From contig NZ_VBSL01000022.1 of NCBI RefSeq assembly GCF_006149005.1, forward strand, positions 18,690-82,689: a stretch of 64,000 nt of DNA, read 5' to 3'. The notes beneath the pieces were generated by a model. The model was not told the DNA's origin. It did not search any database and worked only from the letters and a program-made list of their open reading frames with translations. Below are positions 36,762-46,743 of this stretch, piece by piece. The number at the start of each line of letters is the position of its first letter. Position 1 is the stretch's first letter. The position numbers and the translations under genes are program-made. This stretch comes from Larkinella sp. C7 (GTDB taxonomy: Bacteria > Bacteroidota > Bacteroidia > Cytophagales > Spirosomataceae).

Positions 36762-36801
36762 GAAAAAAGATCAAGTTGTCGTTGGTTCAATGGTGGACAA
36801 T

Positions 36802-36856
36802 GGTTGGATTGTTGAATGGTTATCTGAATAATGAGTAACCATTCAACCATCCAGCC
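36802..36856. repeat. Intergenic inverted repeat IR-7 between nuoB and nuoC (word family C)
   Basis: Arms 36802-36822 and 36836-36856 pair at 19 of 21 positions with a 13-nt loop; weaker pairing (TTCAATG/CATTGAA) extends outwards. The arm is made of GGTTGAATGGTT-like words. It lies inside a single operon, so it cannot be a strong terminator. Confidence 0.75.
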
Positions 36857-36872
36857 ATTATTAACCATTCGA

Positions 36873-37418
36873 TCATTGAATATTATACGATTCCAGCAGG
36901 TGTTGATACTCCGGTGAATTTCGCCGGCGCAGGGATTCGTTGATCGATAACTGCTGTACTTGCATCAACCCGTCCAGAATTTGTTCCGGGCGCGGTGGAC
37001 AGCCCGGCACGTACACATCAACCGGAATGATGCGGTCGATGCCCTGCAAAACGCTGTAGGTGTCAAAAATACCGCCACTCGACGCACAAGCACCAATGGC
37101 GATGACCCAGCGGGGCTCGGCCATTTGCAGATACACCTGCTTCAGAACCGGGGCCATTTTCTTGGCAATCGTTCCAGCCACCAGCAAGACGTCGGCCTGA
37201 CGGGGCGAAAAACTCGGGCGCTCGGCTCCGAACCGGGCAATATCATACCGGGATGCCATGGTCGACATAAACTCGATGCCACAACAGGAGGTTGCAAACG
37301 GCAAAGGCCACAGCGAATTCGCGCGGGCCAGACCAATTATTTTATCAAATGAAGTTGCCTGAAAACCGGGGCCTTCGTAACTGGCGGGGGCTTCGGCTAT
37401 CTTGATGTCACTTGCCAT
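36873..37418 (-). CDS. nuoB: NADH-quinone oxidoreductase subunit B (cluster N2)
   Basis: 181 residues. The N2 ligands are visible: CC in [20 protein letters not shown] and [15 protein letters not shown]-terminal [10 protein letters not shown] lines the quinone tunnel. ATG 37418 is preferred to a TTG ten codons upstream. 56 nt follow nuoA. Confidence 0.96.
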   Translation of the reverse strand: MASDIKIAEAPASYEGPGFQATSFDKIIGLARANSLWPLPFATSCCGIEFMSTMASRYDIARFGAERPSFSPRQADVLLVAGTIAKKMAPVLKQVYLQMAEPRWVIAIGACASSGGIFDTYSVLQGIDRIIPVDVYVPGCPPRPEQILDGLMQVQQLSINESLRRRNSPEYQHLLESYNIQ

Positions 37419-37474
37419 GCTGTGTTGAGTGTTTGTTGATAACAACAAATTAACATTTTATACTGCATTTCAGT

Positions 37475-37846
37475 TTACTCCCACTTCAAAACACCTTTTT
37501 TCAGGATGTAATAGAAGCCCGACAGCAGTAATCCCATAAAGAGAATCATTTCCAGGAATCCCGCCATACCCAGGCTTTTGAAATTGACGGCCCAGGGATA
37601 CATAAAGATGACTTCCACATCAAAAAGTACAAAAAGAATGGCAATCAGGAAGTACTTGATAGAGATTGGGGTCCGGGCGTCGCCTTCGGAGGGGATACCG
37701 CACTCAAATGCAGCGTCTTTTTTTTGGCTGTTCCGCTTGGGTCCGATGTTGTGCGTGACAAACATCGTGGTAACAATAAATCCCAGCGCCAATCCCAATT
37801 GGATAAAAATCGGCAGGTAATCTGAAGGCAAATAGGTTGTGTCCAT
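37475..37846 (-). CDS. nuoA: NADH-quinone oxidoreductase subunit A
   Basis: 123 residues, three TM helices. The conserved loop AAFECGIPSEGDARTPISIK and the acidic helix LFVLFDVEVIFMYPWAV identify it. First gene of the nuo operon. ATG 37846. Confidence 0.95.
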   Translation of the reverse strand: MDTTYLPSDYLPIFIQLGLALGFIVTTMFVTHNIGPKRNSQKKDAAFECGIPSEGDARTPISIKYFLIAILFVLFDVEVIFMYPWAVNFKSLGMAGFLEMILFMGLLLSGFYYILKKGVLKWE

Positions 37847-37902
37847 ACGAGGTTGCAGAAAGCACCGCAAGTTAACGATATTTCAAACACGAAATTATCT
37901 TT

Positions 37903-37910
37903 CAAATTTA
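37903..37910 (-). promoter_or_regulatory. Candidate -7 element of the nuo operon
   Basis: CAAATTTA on the plus strand reads TAAATTTG on the minus strand, matching TAnnTTTG, 56 nt upstream of the nuoA ATG. TTG-containing sequence about 20-25 nt upstream could be the -33 element and would overlap the preceding terminator hairpin. Confidence 0.45.
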
Positions 37911-37934
37911 CCACATAAGCGCGGATTTATCAAC

Positions 37935-37974
37935 ACAAAGCGGGTCTTCCACCGGAATGAAAGACCCGCTTTGT
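37935..37974 (-). terminator. Terminator hairpin of the 712-residue esterase gene
   Basis: Perfect 14-bp stem (37935-37948 with 37961-37974, ACAAAGCGGGTCTT/AAGACCCGCTTTGT), 12-nt loop, 14 nt after the stop of the minus-strand gene. The T-tract is weak. The stem lies directly upstream of the nuo promoter candidate. Confidence 0.6.
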
Positions 37975-37988
37975 TTCGGCTCCGGTGG

Positions 37989-40127
37989 TTATTTGATCCA
38001 AACCCGCCGGGTGGCCTTGTAGCCGTCGGCTTTCACCCGGATGATGTAATTCCCTGGCGAATACGTTGACAGATTGATGGTCAGTTGGTTGTCAAAAACC
38101 GGCACCAGGGTGGTATAAATCACCTGACCGCTTAGGGTTGAGACCGTTACGTTCGCATTGGTGATATTTTCTTTGATTTCCAGCCGGACAATCCCGTCGG
38201 TCGACGGGTTGGGAAAAGCGATGATCCCGGTACTGGCATTATCGTTACCGATGTAGCTGACGTTGTTCGAATAGAGGGAATAACACACCAGCGAACTGTT
38301 GCCAACCGTAAAGGTAGTTTTGGAACGGGCCGAATATTCTCCGTTCTGCGTAACTTTTATAATATCTGAATTCCCGCCAACCAGGTTCCCGCCGGTTCTC
38401 CAGTCATACTGCCGCTGGGCTACCGCAACCCCGGGGGGCGGAAAAGCCTGCAACGAGAACGGTCCCCGCTGCGCAACGGTGGGCGGGGCCTGCTTCGGCT
38501 GAATAATCAGGCTGGCGGGCGCGGAAACCGCTGAGGTACAGCCATAGAGGTTGACAGCCCGGGCCGTGTAGGAACCCGCCGTTCCGACGGTCAGTTGACG
38601 GGTCGTGGCATTGGTGCTCCAGACAATGCTGTTGGCAACGGGACTGTCGGTTGAAAACGTGAACGTCGAATCGGCGCAGGCCTGCTGTGTTCCCGACTGG
38701 GTGATGGTCGGAGCGACCGGCACCAGCGGAGCGGCTATGGTCACCGAGGGAGAAATAAAGGTGGTCCCGCCATCGTCCTTCGCAATAGCATAATACGTTC
38801 CGGGGGCCGTAACCGCCAGGGTACTTCCTTTCTGCCCGTTGCTCCAGGTTACATTGGTGAGTTTGAATGGCGTATTGTCCTTGTCCCGGACTTCCGCCTG
38901 TAAACTCAGGTTAATGCCCTGATTGGTTGAGGCACAGGCCACGGTCAGTTCCGGAGTCGGCAACGGCAGCAAGGGGATGGCTCCGGTAAAAAACCGCTCG
39001 TCCATGCTGGCAAACCAGGCTTCGGCATACTGACGAAGGCCGTCGCCACCGAAGTGTGTCCCACCGTCGTTGTTGACGGCATCAAAACGAGGGATCTGAA
39101 TGCGGTCGGTTTCCGGACCGGCAAAAACGTTGTTGTTGAACGTACCAATCACCTGATTCTGCGCGGCAATGATTCCGGGGTCAACACGCCCCAGGTTGTA
39201 GGACGACCGGGCCAGCATCCAGGAGGGATAGCGCCGGGTATCGGCTCTGGTTTTATTGATCAGCAACTGCATCCAAAGCCGGTATTGCTCCTGCTGAAGC
39301 CGCAGGTGATTATCCGTCTCGCCCTGCTGCCACAAAACCGCCCGAAGGCCCTGGAGCGAACTGAAATACCGCAACGAAATCAATAAATTTCCGTAGGGCA
39401 TTCCGGCGGGAAAATTCTGGTCGACATACACGTTTTTCGTCGTCCCGCCGTCGAAGCTCTCAATCCAGTTCTGGATAGCGGTGCCGGCCCAGGCGGTATT
39501 GATAAACAAAACCGGGACGTTGTATTTTCGGGAAATCAAATCACCTAGCTGGCCCCAGCACCATGCACTCTGGCCCCGTGGACCCACGAGGGCGTCGGCA
39601 CCCAATTGCCGGAAGCTGGGAGAAGGCGGATTTTCGAGGGAACTGGCGACCGAATTATCGTAGGTGATGCAGTTGACCCGGTCGTCGGTGGCGCCTTCGG
39701 CTCCCCGCTGCTGAAAGCCCTGGGCATTCGATTGCCCCGTGATGATAAACACTTCGCCAATCCCGATCCGAACGACATTGTCCTGCCCCACCAGCGTATT
39801 TCCTTGCCAGGCGCGGGCCTCCAGTCGGTACCAGCCGCCCCTTCCTTTGAGTGGCCCCTGAAAAATACCGCCCTTCGGATTGGTCTGAAGGGTTTGCCAT
39901 TCGGTATCGATGCCTTGCCCGTCGTTCATTTTTACCAGCCGGGCTTCCACTTTCGTAATCGGCTGGGCGTAGGTTCCGGCCACGTAAATCGTACTGTTAT
40001 CACTCTGATCGCGCTGAAAAACCGCGCGGCTCGAAGGATAGGTTATTTTCAGTTGGGCAACGGCAGGGTACCAAAAAAGCAAAAATCCCGCCATGCCGAG
40101 CACTCGGGTAAATACGGTGGATTTCAT
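37989..40127 (-). CDS. T9SS-secreted sialate O-acetylesterase-like SGNH protein, paralog 1
   Basis: 712 residues. Signal peptide to ~residue 24, an N-terminal beta domain (~25-125), an SGNH/sialate-esterase domain with nucleophile motif GQSNAQG at 131-137, LRAVLWQQGETDNH and a catalytic-His region GGTHFGGDGLRQYAEAW, then two Ig/PKD-like repeats and a type A T9SS C-terminal domain (FPNPSTDGIVRLEI ... GNYIIRVKADGYKATRRVWIK split across the end). It should be exported by type IX secretion and attached or released at the surface, removing acetyl groups from glycans. Substrate not evident. It follows paralog 2 after a terminator. Confidence 0.85.
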   Translation of the reverse strand: MKSTVFTRVLGMAGFLLFWYPAVAQLKITYPSSRAVFQRDQSDNSTIYVAGTYAQPITKVEARLVKMNDGQGIDTEWQTLQTNPKGGIFQGPLKGRGGWYRLEARAWQGNTLVGQDNVVRIGIGEVFIITGQSNAQGFQQRGAEGATDDRVNCITYDNSVASSLENPPSPSFRQLGADALVGPRGQSAWCWGQLGDLISRKYNVPVLFINTAWAGTAIQNWIESFDGGTTKNVYVDQNFPAGMPYGNLLISLRYFSSLQGLRAVLWQQGETDNHLRLQQEQYRLWMQLLINKTRADTRRYPSWMLARSSYNLGRVDPGIIAAQNQVIGTFNNNVFAGPETDRIQIPRFDAVNNDGGTHFGGDGLRQYAEAWFASMDERFFTGAIPLLPLPTPELTVACASTNQGINLSLQAEVRDKDNTPFKLTNVTWSNGQKGSTLAVTAPGTYYAIAKDDGGTTFISPSVTIAAPLVPVAPTITQSGTQQACADSTFTFSTDSPVANSIVWSTNATTRQLTVGTAGSYTARAVNLYGCTSAVSAPASLIIQPKQAPPTVAQRGPFSLQAFPPPGVAVAQRQYDWRTGGNLVGGNSDIIKVTQNGEYSARSKTTFTVGNSSLVCYSLYSNNVSYIGNDNASTGIIAFPNPSTDGIVRLEIKENITNANVTVSTLSGQVIYTTLVPVFDNQLTINLSTYSPGNYIIRVKADGYKATRRVWIK

Positions 40128-40272
40128 TCGTCAACAAGTAATCGTTCTCAATGCAGTCGCGCTTAATCGTCAGTTATCGGATTCTTGTGTAGTCAACCTG
40201 GCAAAACGAAAGAGAACGGCGTTATTTTTCCGTTGTCTGCTAACAAAGATTCGGCTTTTTTCCGGGAAAACA

Positions 40273-40308
40273 AAACCGCCCCGTGAAACGCATTTCACGG
40301 GGCGGTTT
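40273..40308 (-). terminator. Rho-independent terminator of the 908-residue esterase gene
   Basis: Perfect 16-bp stem (40273-40288 with 40293-40308), CGCA loop, stem AAACCGCCCCGTGAAA; followed on the minus strand by GGTTTTGTTTT. It lies 14 nt after the stop. Confidence 0.85.
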
Positions 40309-40322
40309 CTTGCATTAACTTC

Positions 40323-43049
40323 CTATAAACCAATCAACAGGCGTTTCGACACGTTGAAAGTGGAAGAACGGACCATCAGAACATACTGCCCCGAAGGAAC
40401 GGTTGACAAATTCCAGGTCTTGCGTTCGTTAAAGCTGGCTACGGTTCCCTGCCATACTACCTGTCCACTGAGGGTCGCTAAGGTAACCGTCGCGTTGGTA
40501 ATATCTTCCAGTGTTTCAATGGTAATTTCCTTGGTGGGGCTGGGGTTCGGGTAAATGCTCAATCCATCATTGTCGATAATGAGCGTAAAGGCAATGGGCG
40601 CGGAGAAATCGGATGCACACACCAGCCCATTGTCGTAGGCCAGAAAAGCCCGGGCGCGGTAGGAACCGGTCTGGTTGGCCTTGATGATGGCGGTCCGGGG
40701 TTCAACCACCGCGTTGTCTCGCTCCCACCGGTAATAATCACCCTGCCGGGTTCCGGCGGCTTCCAGGGTATAGGTTCCGATTTGCTTCAGAATCGGGACT
40801 GTCGGTACGGGTTTTACATCGACAATCAGCCCCGCCGACGGTGGAGAGAAGCAACCATTCGCGTCGCGGACGCGGGCCGTGTAGGTATTGGATTGGGTAG
40901 CCACGATGCTCTGGGTCGAATCGCCGACGTTCCAGAAGGCTTTAAGCGTTCCGCTGGCCGTCAGGGTCACGCGCTCGCCATCACAGAAGGTGGTGGAGCC
41001 GCCGGCGGTCAGCGTGGGCGGTGCAGGCAATGGGTTGACCCGAATCGAAACCGTGTTGGACGGATCCGAGAGACATCCATAAATATTGCGGGTTCTGACC
41101 AGGTAATTACCCGCGAGATTGATGGTAACACTCCGTGCGGTCTGGTTCGCCACGCCTTCCCAGACATACCCTGCTTCGGCAGTCGATGTCAGGGTTACGT
41201 TCTGATCCGCGCAAAATGTTGTCGGGCCACCGGCCGATACCGTGGGGCGGCTGGGAAGGGGATCGACAATAATGGCAATCTGGTTCGATTCCCGGGAGGT
41301 GCAGCCGTTTTGGTCGGTAACGGTCAGGGAATAGTTGCCTCCTCTCCGGATTTCGATCTGTTTCGTTTTCTCACCGGTACTCCAGTTGTACACCAGTGCA
41401 TCCGTCGATTGGAGGGTAGTGGACAACCGGTCGCAAAAACGGGCCTGTCCCAGGTTTGTAGCCGTTGGCGCAGCGGGTAGCGGATTTACTTTAACGGCTA
41501 CTTCATCCGAAGTAAATTCGCAATTGCCAACATCCCGGTAAACGGCCCGGTAGTTCCCCGCAGTCGAAACCGTAATATTTTTCCCGGTGGTGTTGTTACT
41601 CCAGGCCGTGTTGTCGTAACTGGACGTTAGGGTGAGATTGCCCCCTTCGCAGAACGTCGTTGGGCCGCTGGTTGTAATGGTGGGGCGGTTCGGGACCTGG
41701 TAGGGAGCCGAAAAAAGCGTATTTCCCAGTCCATCTTTGACGGTTGCCATATATTGGCCGCTGCCAACGGTTATACTTTGGGAACTTCCGCCTGAACTCC
41801 AGTTAATCGAGCTAAATCCCCCTTCCACCCGCAGTGCCAGGGTATTAGCCGCTCCACACGCTACCGAAATGCTCACTCCGGCGGCTGGTGACTGAGGTTT
41901 GGAATTTTGGAAAAAATTATCATTCATGCTGGCGTCCCAGGCTTCAGCAAATTGGATTAACCCGTTGTCGAAGAAGTGGACGCCCTCCCCGTCACGACGC
42001 GCACCCGCCCCGCGCGGTATCTGAATATTATCGGTATTGGGACCTGCAAACACATTCCCGGCACTCTGAATCGTTTTATCCTGTCCGGCCAAAATGCTTC
42101 CGTCGCTGCCATTGGCATCGGAATAGGAAGCCCGGCAAACCAGCCAGGAAATATCCTTCCCACTATGCTCCCGACTGCGCTGAATAACTTTCGTCAGGTT
42201 CGCGGCATAGTCGTCCGACGAGCGATTGAATTGATTATCTGCTTCACCCTGGTGCCACAGGATGGCCCGGACGCCCAGCGTCTGAACGTAATAATTCAGG
42301 GCTGTTCGAAGGTTTCCGTACGGTTGTCCTACGGGGTATTTTTCGGTGTTGGTATATTCTTCTGTGGTCTGAATACCGTCTGCGCTCTCACGCCAGTTTT
42401 TAGAAGAAGACCCTCCCCAGCCCGCATTGAAGAATAAAACCGGAACGCCTAAACGCGCCACCAGGCGGTCGCCCAGGCGTCCCCAGCACCAGGCGGAATA
42501 TCCGCGCGGAAAAATGCGGTTGCCCGCATCCAGATGCGAAAAATCGGGAAAATTGGGATCAAACGGAACCTGATCGATACTGGAGCCAAAATTGACACAA
42601 CTCACCCGGTCGTTGCTCGCTCCCGGACCTCCGTAATTATCAATGCCCTGCGCGTTGGATTGACCGGCAACGACAAATACCTCCCCGACGCCAATGCGTT
42701 CAACGCCACCACCTTCAATGTACTGCTCACCCTGCAAACCCCGGACTTTCAGGCGATACCAACCGCCTTTTACCGTTACTGAACCGGAGAAAGCGCCCCC
42801 TTTCGGGTTTTCCTGAATCGTGGTCCAGTCGACCAGGGTGCCGCCATCCATCGGTTCGACCCGAACCTGAATGCGGGTAAAGGGCAGGGAATAATAACCG
42901 CCAATCCAGAGACTCGCTTCGTTACCGCCATTCCGCTGAAAAACCATTCTGGATTTCGGAAACGTAATCTGAATCTGCGCCAAAGCCAACGCAGGAAGCA
43001 AGAGGAAAAGGAAGTTCAATAACGTTGTAAAAATCCGGATTTTATTCAT
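40323..43049 (-). CDS. T9SS-secreted sialate O-acetylesterase-like SGNH protein, paralog 2
   Basis: 908 residues. Same layout as its neighbour: signal peptide to ~24, beta domain ending at GVERIGVGE, SGNH domain with GQSNAQG at 129-135, RAILWHQGEADNQFN and GEGVHFFDNGLIQFAEAW, then about five repeats of ~80 residues recognisable by G-[PS]-T-T-F-C (e.g. TTSGPTTFCEGGNLTLTSS), and a T9SS type A sorting domain (IYPNPSPTKEITIE, GQYVLMVRSSTF). The extra Ig-like repeats lengthen the stalk relative to paralog 1. The upstream gap to obgE is 54 nt, so it may belong to the adk-obgE transcript. Confidence 0.85.
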   Translation of the reverse strand: MNKIRIFTTLLNFLFLLLPALALAQIQITFPKSRMVFQRNGGNEASLWIGGYYSLPFTRIQVRVEPMDGGTLVDWTTIQENPKGGAFSGSVTVKGGWYRLKVRGLQGEQYIEGGGVERIGVGEVFVVAGQSNAQGIDNYGGPGASNDRVSCVNFGSSIDQVPFDPNFPDFSHLDAGNRIFPRGYSAWCWGRLGDRLVARLGVPVLFFNAGWGGSSSKNWRESADGIQTTEEYTNTEKYPVGQPYGNLRTALNYYVQTLGVRAILWHQGEADNQFNRSSDDYAANLTKVIQRSREHSGKDISWLVCRASYSDANGSDGSILAGQDKTIQSAGNVFAGPNTDNIQIPRGAGARRDGEGVHFFDNGLIQFAEAWDASMNDNFFQNSKPQSPAAGVSISVACGAANTLALRVEGGFSSINWSSGGSSQSITVGSGQYMATVKDGLGNTLFSAPYQVPNRPTITTSGPTTFCEGGNLTLTSSYDNTAWSNNTTGKNITVSTAGNYRAVYRDVGNCEFTSDEVAVKVNPLPAAPTATNLGQARFCDRLSTTLQSTDALVYNWSTGEKTKQIEIRRGGNYSLTVTDQNGCTSRESNQIAIIVDPLPSRPTVSAGGPTTFCADQNVTLTSTAEAGYVWEGVANQTARSVTINLAGNYLVRTRNIYGCLSDPSNTVSIRVNPLPAPPTLTAGGSTTFCDGERVTLTASGTLKAFWNVGDSTQSIVATQSNTYTARVRDANGCFSPPSAGLIVDVKPVPTVPILKQIGTYTLEAAGTRQGDYYRWERDNAVVEPRTAIIKANQTGSYRARAFLAYDNGLVCASDFSAPIAFTLIIDNDGLSIYPNPSPTKEITIETLEDITNATVTLATLSGQVVWQGTVASFNERKTWNLSTVPSGQYVLMVRSSTFNVSKRLLIGL

Positions 43050-43103
43050 AGCTGAGCGTCCGATTGTGTCAATCGCGATGGTCGCTTGTCGGGTTGGTTA
43101 CAC

Positions 43104-44105
43104 TTAGTTTTCAGTTTGCGTCAACGCTTTCCAAATCAGATCCTTTAGTTCAGTCAATCCCTGCTGACGGACGGAAGAAACAAAAACCGCCGGGATATCA
43201 GCCGGTAAACGATCCAAAATCGCCTTATAATCTATCTCCTCGATTAAATCTATTTTTGAGATTGCCAACAGGCGCTGTTTATCAAGCAATTCGGGATTAT
43301 ACTGCCGCAATTCGTTCAATAAAGTCTCGTATTCAGCTCCGCAGTCCTCACTGGTTGCTGGTACCAGAAATAGCAGAATTGAGTTCCGTTCAATGTGCCG
43401 CAGAAAACGCAGCCCCAGGCCTTTTCCCTGTGATGCACCTTCAATAATTCCCGGCACATCGGCCATGACAAACGATTTATAATCCCGGTAAGCAACGACC
43501 CCTAACTGGGGGACAAGGGTTGTAAAGGGATAATCCGCAATTTCGGGTTTAGCCGCCGACAGGACGGACAGCAACGTTGATTTACCCGCATTTGGAAACC
43601 CAACCAGCCCAACATCAGCGAGCAGTTTCAATTCTAGAATAACCCATTCTTCAAGCCCCGGCTCGCCCGGTTGTGCATAGTCGGGAGCCTGCTTGGTTGC
43701 AGATTTAAAGTGGGTGTTTCCCATACCTCCCCGGCCACCGGGTAAGAGAATGACTTGCTGGCCATCCTCCGTAATTTCGGCCATTCGATCGCCGGTTTCA
43801 GCGTGACGGGCTATGGTTCCCAGCGGAACCTCAATAATGACGTCTTCGCCTTCGGCTCCGGTTCGCCGACCTCCTTCGCCCCCTTTTCCGGGTTTTGCCT
43901 TGATGTGTTTCTGATATTTCAGGTGCAGCAGGGTCCAAAGCTGCGAACTTCCTTTCAGGATAATGTGACCACCCCGACCGCCATCGCCCCCATCAGGTCC
44001 GCCTTTATCGACGTGTTTTTCCCGCCGAAAGTGCATGGAACCCGCACCACCTGCACCGGATCGAATGTTTATTTTTACGTAATCTATAAAATTTGATGAA
44101 GCCAT
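43104..44105 (-). CDS. obgE: Obg family GTPase (ribosome assembly)
   Basis: 333 residues. Glycine-rich Obg fold ([29 protein letters not shown]) followed by the G domain: [12 protein letters not shown] (G1), [12 protein letters not shown] (G2), DVPGIIEGA (G3), SKIDL (G4). The variable C-terminal OCT domain is essentially absent. It acts in 50S assembly and stress control. ATG 44105, 29 nt after adk. Confidence 0.95.
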   Translation of the reverse strand: MASSNFIDYVKINIRSGAGGAGSMHFRREKHVDKGGPDGGDGGRGGHIILKGSSQLWTLLHLKYQKHIKAKPGKGGEGGRRTGAEGEDVIIEVPLGTIARHAETGDRMAEITEDGQQVILLPGGRGGMGNTHFKSATKQAPDYAQPGEPGLEEWVILELKLLADVGLVGFPNAGKSTLLSVLSAAKPEIADYPFTTLVPQLGVVAYRDYKSFVMADVPGIIEGASQGKGLGLRFLRHIERNSILLFLVPATSEDCGAEYETLLNELRQYNPELLDKQRLLAISKIDLIEEIDYKAILDRLPADIPAVFVSSVRQQGLTELKDLIWKALTQTEN

Positions 44106-44134
44106 GCTACTGTTTTAGGCCTATCGCTTGTATT

Positions 44135-44725
44135 TTACTGGCGAACATTCGCAGTGACCGTTTCAATTTCGGCACAGATGGCCTGAAATATTTCTTCAAT
44201 ATTCCCAATGCCACCAATGGCTTTGAACTTTCCTTGCGACTCGTAGTAACTGGCGACAGGTGCCGTTTTATCATTGTACTCTTTAATCCTGCGATGGATC
44301 AATGCTTCGTTCTGATCGTCAGGACGGCCCGACGATTGCCCCCGAATCAGCAGCCGTTTGGTCAGTTCGTCTTCATCCACCACCAGGGCCACCATGACCT
44401 TGATCTGGGTGTTGTGCTGGGCCAACAGTTCATCGAGCGCTTCCGCCTGGGGAACTGTTCGTGGAAATCCATCAAAAATGAAGCCAGCCGCTGACTGATT
44501 TTCTTTTAGCTTATTCTCAATCATACCGATCACGACCTCATCGGGCACCAGAATTCCCTGGTCCATGAGCATCTTGGCTCGCAAGCCCAGTTCCGTGCCC
44601 CCCCGTATTTCGGAGCGCAGCAGGTCGCCGGTTGACAAATGCACCAATTGATATTGGGCAATTAATTTTTCACTTTGTGTGCCTTTTCCGGCACCCGGCG
44701 GGCCAAATAGTACAAGGTTAAGCAT
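44135..44725 (-). CDS. adk: Adenylate kinase
   Basis: 196 residues. P-loop GPPGAGKGTQ, LSTGDLLRSEI, the DGFPRTVPQAEALDELL motif, and a short LID (RGQSSGRPDDQNE) without the zinc-type insertion. It interconverts ATP + AMP and 2 ADP. ATG 44725 is chosen over an upstream non-ATG start. Co-transcribed with obgE, as in several Bacteroidota. Confidence 0.95.
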   Translation of the reverse strand: MLNLVLFGPPGAGKGTQSEKLIAQYQLVHLSTGDLLRSEIRGGTELGLRAKMLMDQGILVPDEVVIGMIENKLKENQSAAGFIFDGFPRTVPQAEALDELLAQHNTQIKVMVALVVDEDELTKRLLIRGQSSGRPDDQNEALIHRRIKEYNDKTAPVASYYESQGKFKAIGGIGNIEEIFQAICAEIETVTANVRQ

Positions 44726-44758
44726 AGAGTGATAGCAAGATACACGCAGGTTTATGCA

Positions 44759-44766
44759 CAAAATTA
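44759..44766 (-). promoter_or_regulatory. Candidate -7 element of adk-obgE
   Basis: CAAAATTA on the plus strand is TAATTTTG on the minus strand, matching TAnnTTTG, 33 nt upstream of the adk ATG. No clear -33 element. Confidence 0.4.
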
Positions 44767-44828
44767 CAATTGTTGGCAGGAAAACAGCATTTTCCGGCCG
44801 AAGTATTTATCAATAGGTGTCTACGAAC

Positions 44829-44862
44829 AAAAAGAGGAACCGTTTCAGGGGTTCCTCTTTTT
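44829..44862. terminator. Terminator of the TonB/TPR operon
   Basis: Perfect 13-bp stem (44829-44841 with 44850-44862), AAAAAGAGGAACC with an 8-nt loop. The A5/T5 ends make it usable on both strands. It lies 22 nt after the TPR gene stop and upstream of adk. Confidence 0.8.
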
Positions 44863-44884
44863 GTCAATAATCCGTCAGTACCGG

Positions 44885-46648
44885 TTATTTCGTAGCTTTC
44901 ACCGGCTTTTTGGCAGCGGGCTTGGCGGCTGGTTTTGCAGCCGGTTGCGGTGCCGGCGGATTCAGTGCATTTTGCACATCCTTATCGTTCGGATCAAGCT
45001 CAGCAGCTTTCGTCAAATATTCCTTCGATTTAACGGCATCGTTTTTGTTAGCGTAGTACGATGACAGAAACTTATAGGCGGTCATCATATACCGTTTGTT
45101 TGCTTCTTTCTTTGCCGCATCGGCAGCGATTTCCTTATCGGAAACCTCCAGGTATTTTTCATACAGCGGTACAGGCTCACCGGTGGCCATTGCGCCCTTG
45201 GTATCACTGAAATAATTCGCGGAAGCACGGAAATAATAACCGGGTGACCAATCAGGTGTAATCTGATTTACTTTCAGGAACGCCGAATCAGCAGCCGCGT
45301 AATATTTTTCTTTCGCTTCCCGAATGGCAGCGGTGTCGCCGTTCATCATCATGGTACTGTCTCTCCCAACCCGGCTTCCGAGCAGGTAGTTAGACATCCC
45401 CAATTGGAAGTAATCATTGGTCGTTGCTTTTCCTGTATCCAGGGCAATGGCTTTCTGCCAGGCAAGCGCTGCAGCATCATACTTTTTAGCCCCTTGCAAT
45501 GTTTTTCCGATTTCCCGATACAGGTTTTCCGTTGTATCCAGCGGTGCTGCTTTTTCCAGGTTCACCAGAGAGAGTGAATCGCCTTCCGGTGTTCCCAGTT
45601 GCCCATAAGCCCGACCCAGGTACTTGTAATCATCATAAATGACTTTTTCCGGGGCGGTTTTGATAAACGTGTTCAACGACTCGATTGCTTCATTATACTT
45701 GCCTGAGCCTGAATAGGCCCAGCCGTAAATCCGTTGAATAACCGGGTTGTTTACTTTTCCTTTCAACTGATCCAGTTTTTGAATGGCTTTCAGGTTATCA
45801 CCCGCCAGGAAGTCGAACTGAGCTGAGCGCAACAGTTTATCCACATCCGTAGTTTGGCTCTTCTGAATGTACAGATCCATGTTTTTGGACGCATTTTTGT
45901 AAGCTCTTGAGCCAAAAAAAGCTTCCGCTAGATCTTCGTACGTAGGCGCAAACTCAGGGTCCGCTTCAATCGCCTGGGCGTAGAATTTTTGCGCTTCCGC
46001 ATAATTTTTCCCACGCAGGAAGGTATTCCCGATTTTATATTTGGCTTCCGCATCATTTGGCCGGATCGACAAGGCGTTTTCGTACTTCGTAACCGCATTA
46101 CCACCGTCATTCTTGAGTGAGTACGCATCGCCTAACGCCATTTCGATATCAGCGTTTTCGTTCTTCTTGTCCCGCTCGTCTGCAATTGCCAGAATCCGGA
46201 GTGCCTCGGCCGGATCGTTCATACCGGCATCTTTGAACATCGTGTAGGCTTCACCAGCGCGCAGCAATACATCGATATTCTTATTTTTGGTTTCTTTCAG
46301 AGCATTATCAATCAGGTTTTTCGCCGTAGCGCGATCCTTCTTGGCCAGGGCCACAGCACCCAATCCCACATTGTTGAGTTGGTTTTTAGGATCGGCAGCC
46401 GCGCCTTTTTCGAAGGCTTGTTTGGCCGCGTCCGGATTACCGGATTTCAACTGAGCATATCCCAGATAGAAAAAGTTTTCGGCAGAAGGAGCACTGGTTG
46501 CCAAACTTTGAAACGTTTGGAGAGCCTTGGTATAACGGCCTGCTTCCAGATCCTTCACTCCCGATTGTGCGTCTTGGGCAACCGCTTGCAATGAGCCAAA
46601 CAAACCGGCGGCTACCACTGTCAACAGAGCTTTCTTTTGGAAATTCAT
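44885..46648 (-). CDS. Exported tetratricopeptide-repeat protein
   Basis: 587 residues. Signal peptide ending at LQAVAQ, then about ten TPR units through residue ~560 (e.g. AENFFYLGYAQLKSGNPDAA, AEAKYKIGNTFLRGKNYAEA, FAPTYEDLAEAFFGSRAY), and a low-complexity Pro/Ala/Lys tail (PAAKPAAKPAAKKP). A periplasmic scaffold is likely. It is the last gene of the exb/ton operon, a conserved gene order in Bacteroidota; the partner is unknown. ATG 46648. Confidence 0.85.
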   Translation of the reverse strand: MNFQKKALLTVVAAGLFGSLQAVAQDAQSGVKDLEAGRYTKALQTFQSLATSAPSAENFFYLGYAQLKSGNPDAAKQAFEKGAAADPKNQLNNVGLGAVALAKKDRATAKNLIDNALKETKNKNIDVLLRAGEAYTMFKDAGMNDPAEALRILAIADERDKKNENADIEMALGDAYSLKNDGGNAVTKYENALSIRPNDAEAKYKIGNTFLRGKNYAEAQKFYAQAIEADPEFAPTYEDLAEAFFGSRAYKNASKNMDLYIQKSQTTDVDKLLRSAQFDFLAGDNLKAIQKLDQLKGKVNNPVIQRIYGWAYSGSGKYNEAIESLNTFIKTAPEKVIYDDYKYLGRAYGQLGTPEGDSLSLVNLEKAAPLDTTENLYREIGKTLQGAKKYDAAALAWQKAIALDTGKATTNDYFQLGMSNYLLGSRVGRDSTMMMNGDTAAIREAKEKYYAAADSAFLKVNQITPDWSPGYYFRASANYFSDTKGAMATGEPVPLYEKYLEVSDKEIAADAAKKEANKRYMMTAYKFLSSYYANKNDAVKSKEYLTKAAELDPNDKDVQNALNPPAPQPAAKPAAKPAAKKPVKATK

Positions 46649-46743
46649 GCCAATTTCAGGTTGAGAAATAGGTGAAAAAATAGTTTACTACAGTAAAAAA
46701 CAAAATGCAAAATTATACAATTGCGTCAGAAACAGAAAATTTT

